Part shown: one piece after another, positions 5,956 through 6,521 of the stretch | Layout: each line of letters begins with the position of its first letter | Position numbering within the stretch: the stretch's first letter is position 1 | Source: an archaeon | Lineage (GTDB): Archaea; Thermoproteota; Nitrososphaeria; Nitrososphaerales; UBA183 | Assembly (NCBI GenBank): GCA_021786335.1 | Contig: JAJYNM010000063.1 | Coordinates: 1 to 6,521, forward strand | Length of the DNA: 6,521 nt | Direction: 5' to 3' | Notes under the pieces: model-generated | The model's input: only the letters and a program-made list of their open reading frames with translations | Databases searched by the model: none | What the model was told of the DNA's origin: nothing | Translations under genes and position numbers: made by a program

Positions 5956-6423
5956 CTACTGGTACGGACCGTTTTCCAGCCTCCCCTCGCTGAACCGCGC
6001 CATGGCGTTCAGGGTGGCTTCGCGATACCCTTGCCTCTCGGCCAGCGACCTGGCGATGTCGCCTGTCGTGATTATCCCAACGAGAGTCCCGACTTGGTCG
6101 ACGACAACGAGCCTTCTCACGCGGTACCTGGCCATAAGTTCAGCCGCACCGGTCAGGGAAGCGTTGGGGCTGATGGTAATCAGCGGCGTGGACATAATGT
6201 CGCGTACGAGCACTTTCTTCCCTTCTATCGATTCTGCGAGCACCTTGGAAACGAGGTCTCGTTCCGTCACAATCCCGATGGCCGAACCGCTCTGTGTGAT
6301 GACAGCGCAGCTGACACCCTTTTTTGCCATCGCCTTGGCGCAGTCTGTAGCACTGAGGTTTAGCTCGATTGCCATCACCGTCTGCGACATCGCCTTCGCG
6401 ACCGTAGGTTCTTCCATGGCCAT
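5956..6423 (-). CDS. Two-CBS-domain protein
   Basis: The 155-residue protein is little more than a tandem CBS pair (Bateman module). CBS1 spans about residues 8-63, ending in GIVTERDLV, and CBS2 about 73-128, beginning DIMSTPLITI and ending in GIITTGDIA. Such stand-alone modules usually bind adenine nucleotides or related ligands and act as energy or redox sensors for a partner; neither the ligand nor the partner is identifiable here. There is no membrane segment or extra catalytic domain. ATG at 6423 (MAMEEP) or ATG at 6417 (MEEP) could be the start: the A/T-rich box TATATTA (6446-6452) ends 22 or 28 nt upstream, so neither is decided. It lies 44 nt downstream of a tRNA on the same strand and probably has its own promoter. 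Confidence 0.93.
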   Translation of the reverse strand: MAMEEPTVAKAMSQTVMAIELNLSATDCAKAMAKKGVSCAVITQSGSAIGIVTERDLVSKVLAESIEGKKVLVRDIMSTPLITISPNASLTGAAELMARYRVRRLVVVDQVGTLVGIITTGDIARSLAERQGYREATLNAMARFSEGRLENGPYQ

Positions 6424-6445
6424 GTTCCGGCGGCATGCATCGGGA

Positions 6446-6452
6446 TAATATA
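6446..6452 (-). promoter_or_regulatory. TATA box of the CBS-protein gene
   Basis: TATATTA on the minus strand is the strongest TATA match in the window. It lies between the tRNA 3' end and the CBS gene, 22 nt before ATG 6423 and 28 nt before ATG 6417. Confidence 0.6.
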
Positions 6453-6467
6453 GAGATTAGGAGCAAG

Positions 6468-6521
6468 TGGACCGGGGGGGAATTGAACCCCCGACCTTGG
6501 AGCCCTTTCGGGGTTCTTCCG
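6468..6521 (-). tRNA. tRNA 3' half, truncated by window edge; identity undetermined
   Basis: On the minus strand, the T arm is GGGGG-TTCAATT-CCCCC (6492-6476), followed by acceptor strand CCGGTCC (6475-6469) and discriminator A (6468). No CCA is encoded. The variable loop is AGGTC (6497-6493), preceded by CTCCA, the likely 3' strand of the anticodon stem. Upstream of that, CCC-GAAA-GGG (6512-6503) forms a small hairpin and no U33-like loop is visible. An intron at 37/38 is therefore probable, with the anticodon and 5' half beyond the window. The last 33 bases match the other tRNA at 29 positions, so an isoacceptor or close relative is possible. Confidence 0.85.

Noticed and set aside
6002..6448. 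148-codon plus-strand frame opposite the CBS gene
   Set aside because: The opposite strand encodes two recognisable CBS domains; this frame has no features of its own and runs into the CBS promoter.
1..6521. A novel defence, mobile or secondary-metabolite system
   Set aside because: Every sizeable gene except the 148-residue protein belongs to a well-known housekeeping family. No terminal repeats, integrase, transposase, CRISPR repeats or clustered unknown genes are present.

Overview
The window looks archaeal. Several genes have an A/T-rich TATA-like box whose 3' end lies 25-26 nt before the start codon, the layout of leaderless archaeal transcripts. One tRNA gene is interrupted and lacks an encoded CCA. 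The HMG-CoA reductase and the small heat-shock protein are also types found in Archaea. The phylum cannot be fixed from this sequence. A class II ('degradative-type') HMG-CoA reductase next to a urocanase would suit a Thermoplasmatota-like lineage, but TACK lineages are not excluded.

Layout. 2-1342 (+): 3' four-fifths of urocanate hydratase (hutU), cut by the window edge. 1305-2141 (-): DedA/VTT membrane protein, overlapping the hutU 3' end. 2142-2311: non-coding, with several small inverted repeats. 2312-3586 (-): class II HMG-CoA reductase. 3587-3731: divergent promoter region. 3732-3852 (+): interrupted tRNA, probably Val(GAC). 3893-4339 (+): unrecognised 148-residue membrane-anchored, proline-rich protein. 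4336-5238 (-): HtpX-type M48 metalloprotease. 5239-5356: bidirectional promoter region. 5357-5953 (+): Hsp20 small heat-shock protein. 5956-6423 (-): two-CBS-domain protein. 6468-6521 (-): 3' half of a second tRNA, cut by the window edge.

How the genes fit together. There is no single operon; almost every gene has its own promoter and strand changes are frequent. Urocanase belongs to histidine catabolism. HMG-CoA reductase supplies mevalonate, which Archaea need for their isoprenoid lipids. The divergent htpX/hsp20 pair is a plausible envelope and protein-quality-control (heat-stress) unit sharing one short control region. The three convergent gene pairs are packed extremely tightly: 38-nt overlap, shared stop-codon bases, and a 2-nt gap.

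I see no mobile element, CRISPR array, toxin-antitoxin pair or defence cassette. The content is ordinary chromosomal housekeeping. The items most worth a second look are the interrupted tRNA, whose anticodon arm is not explained by one canonical intron, and the palindromic hsp20 promoter.
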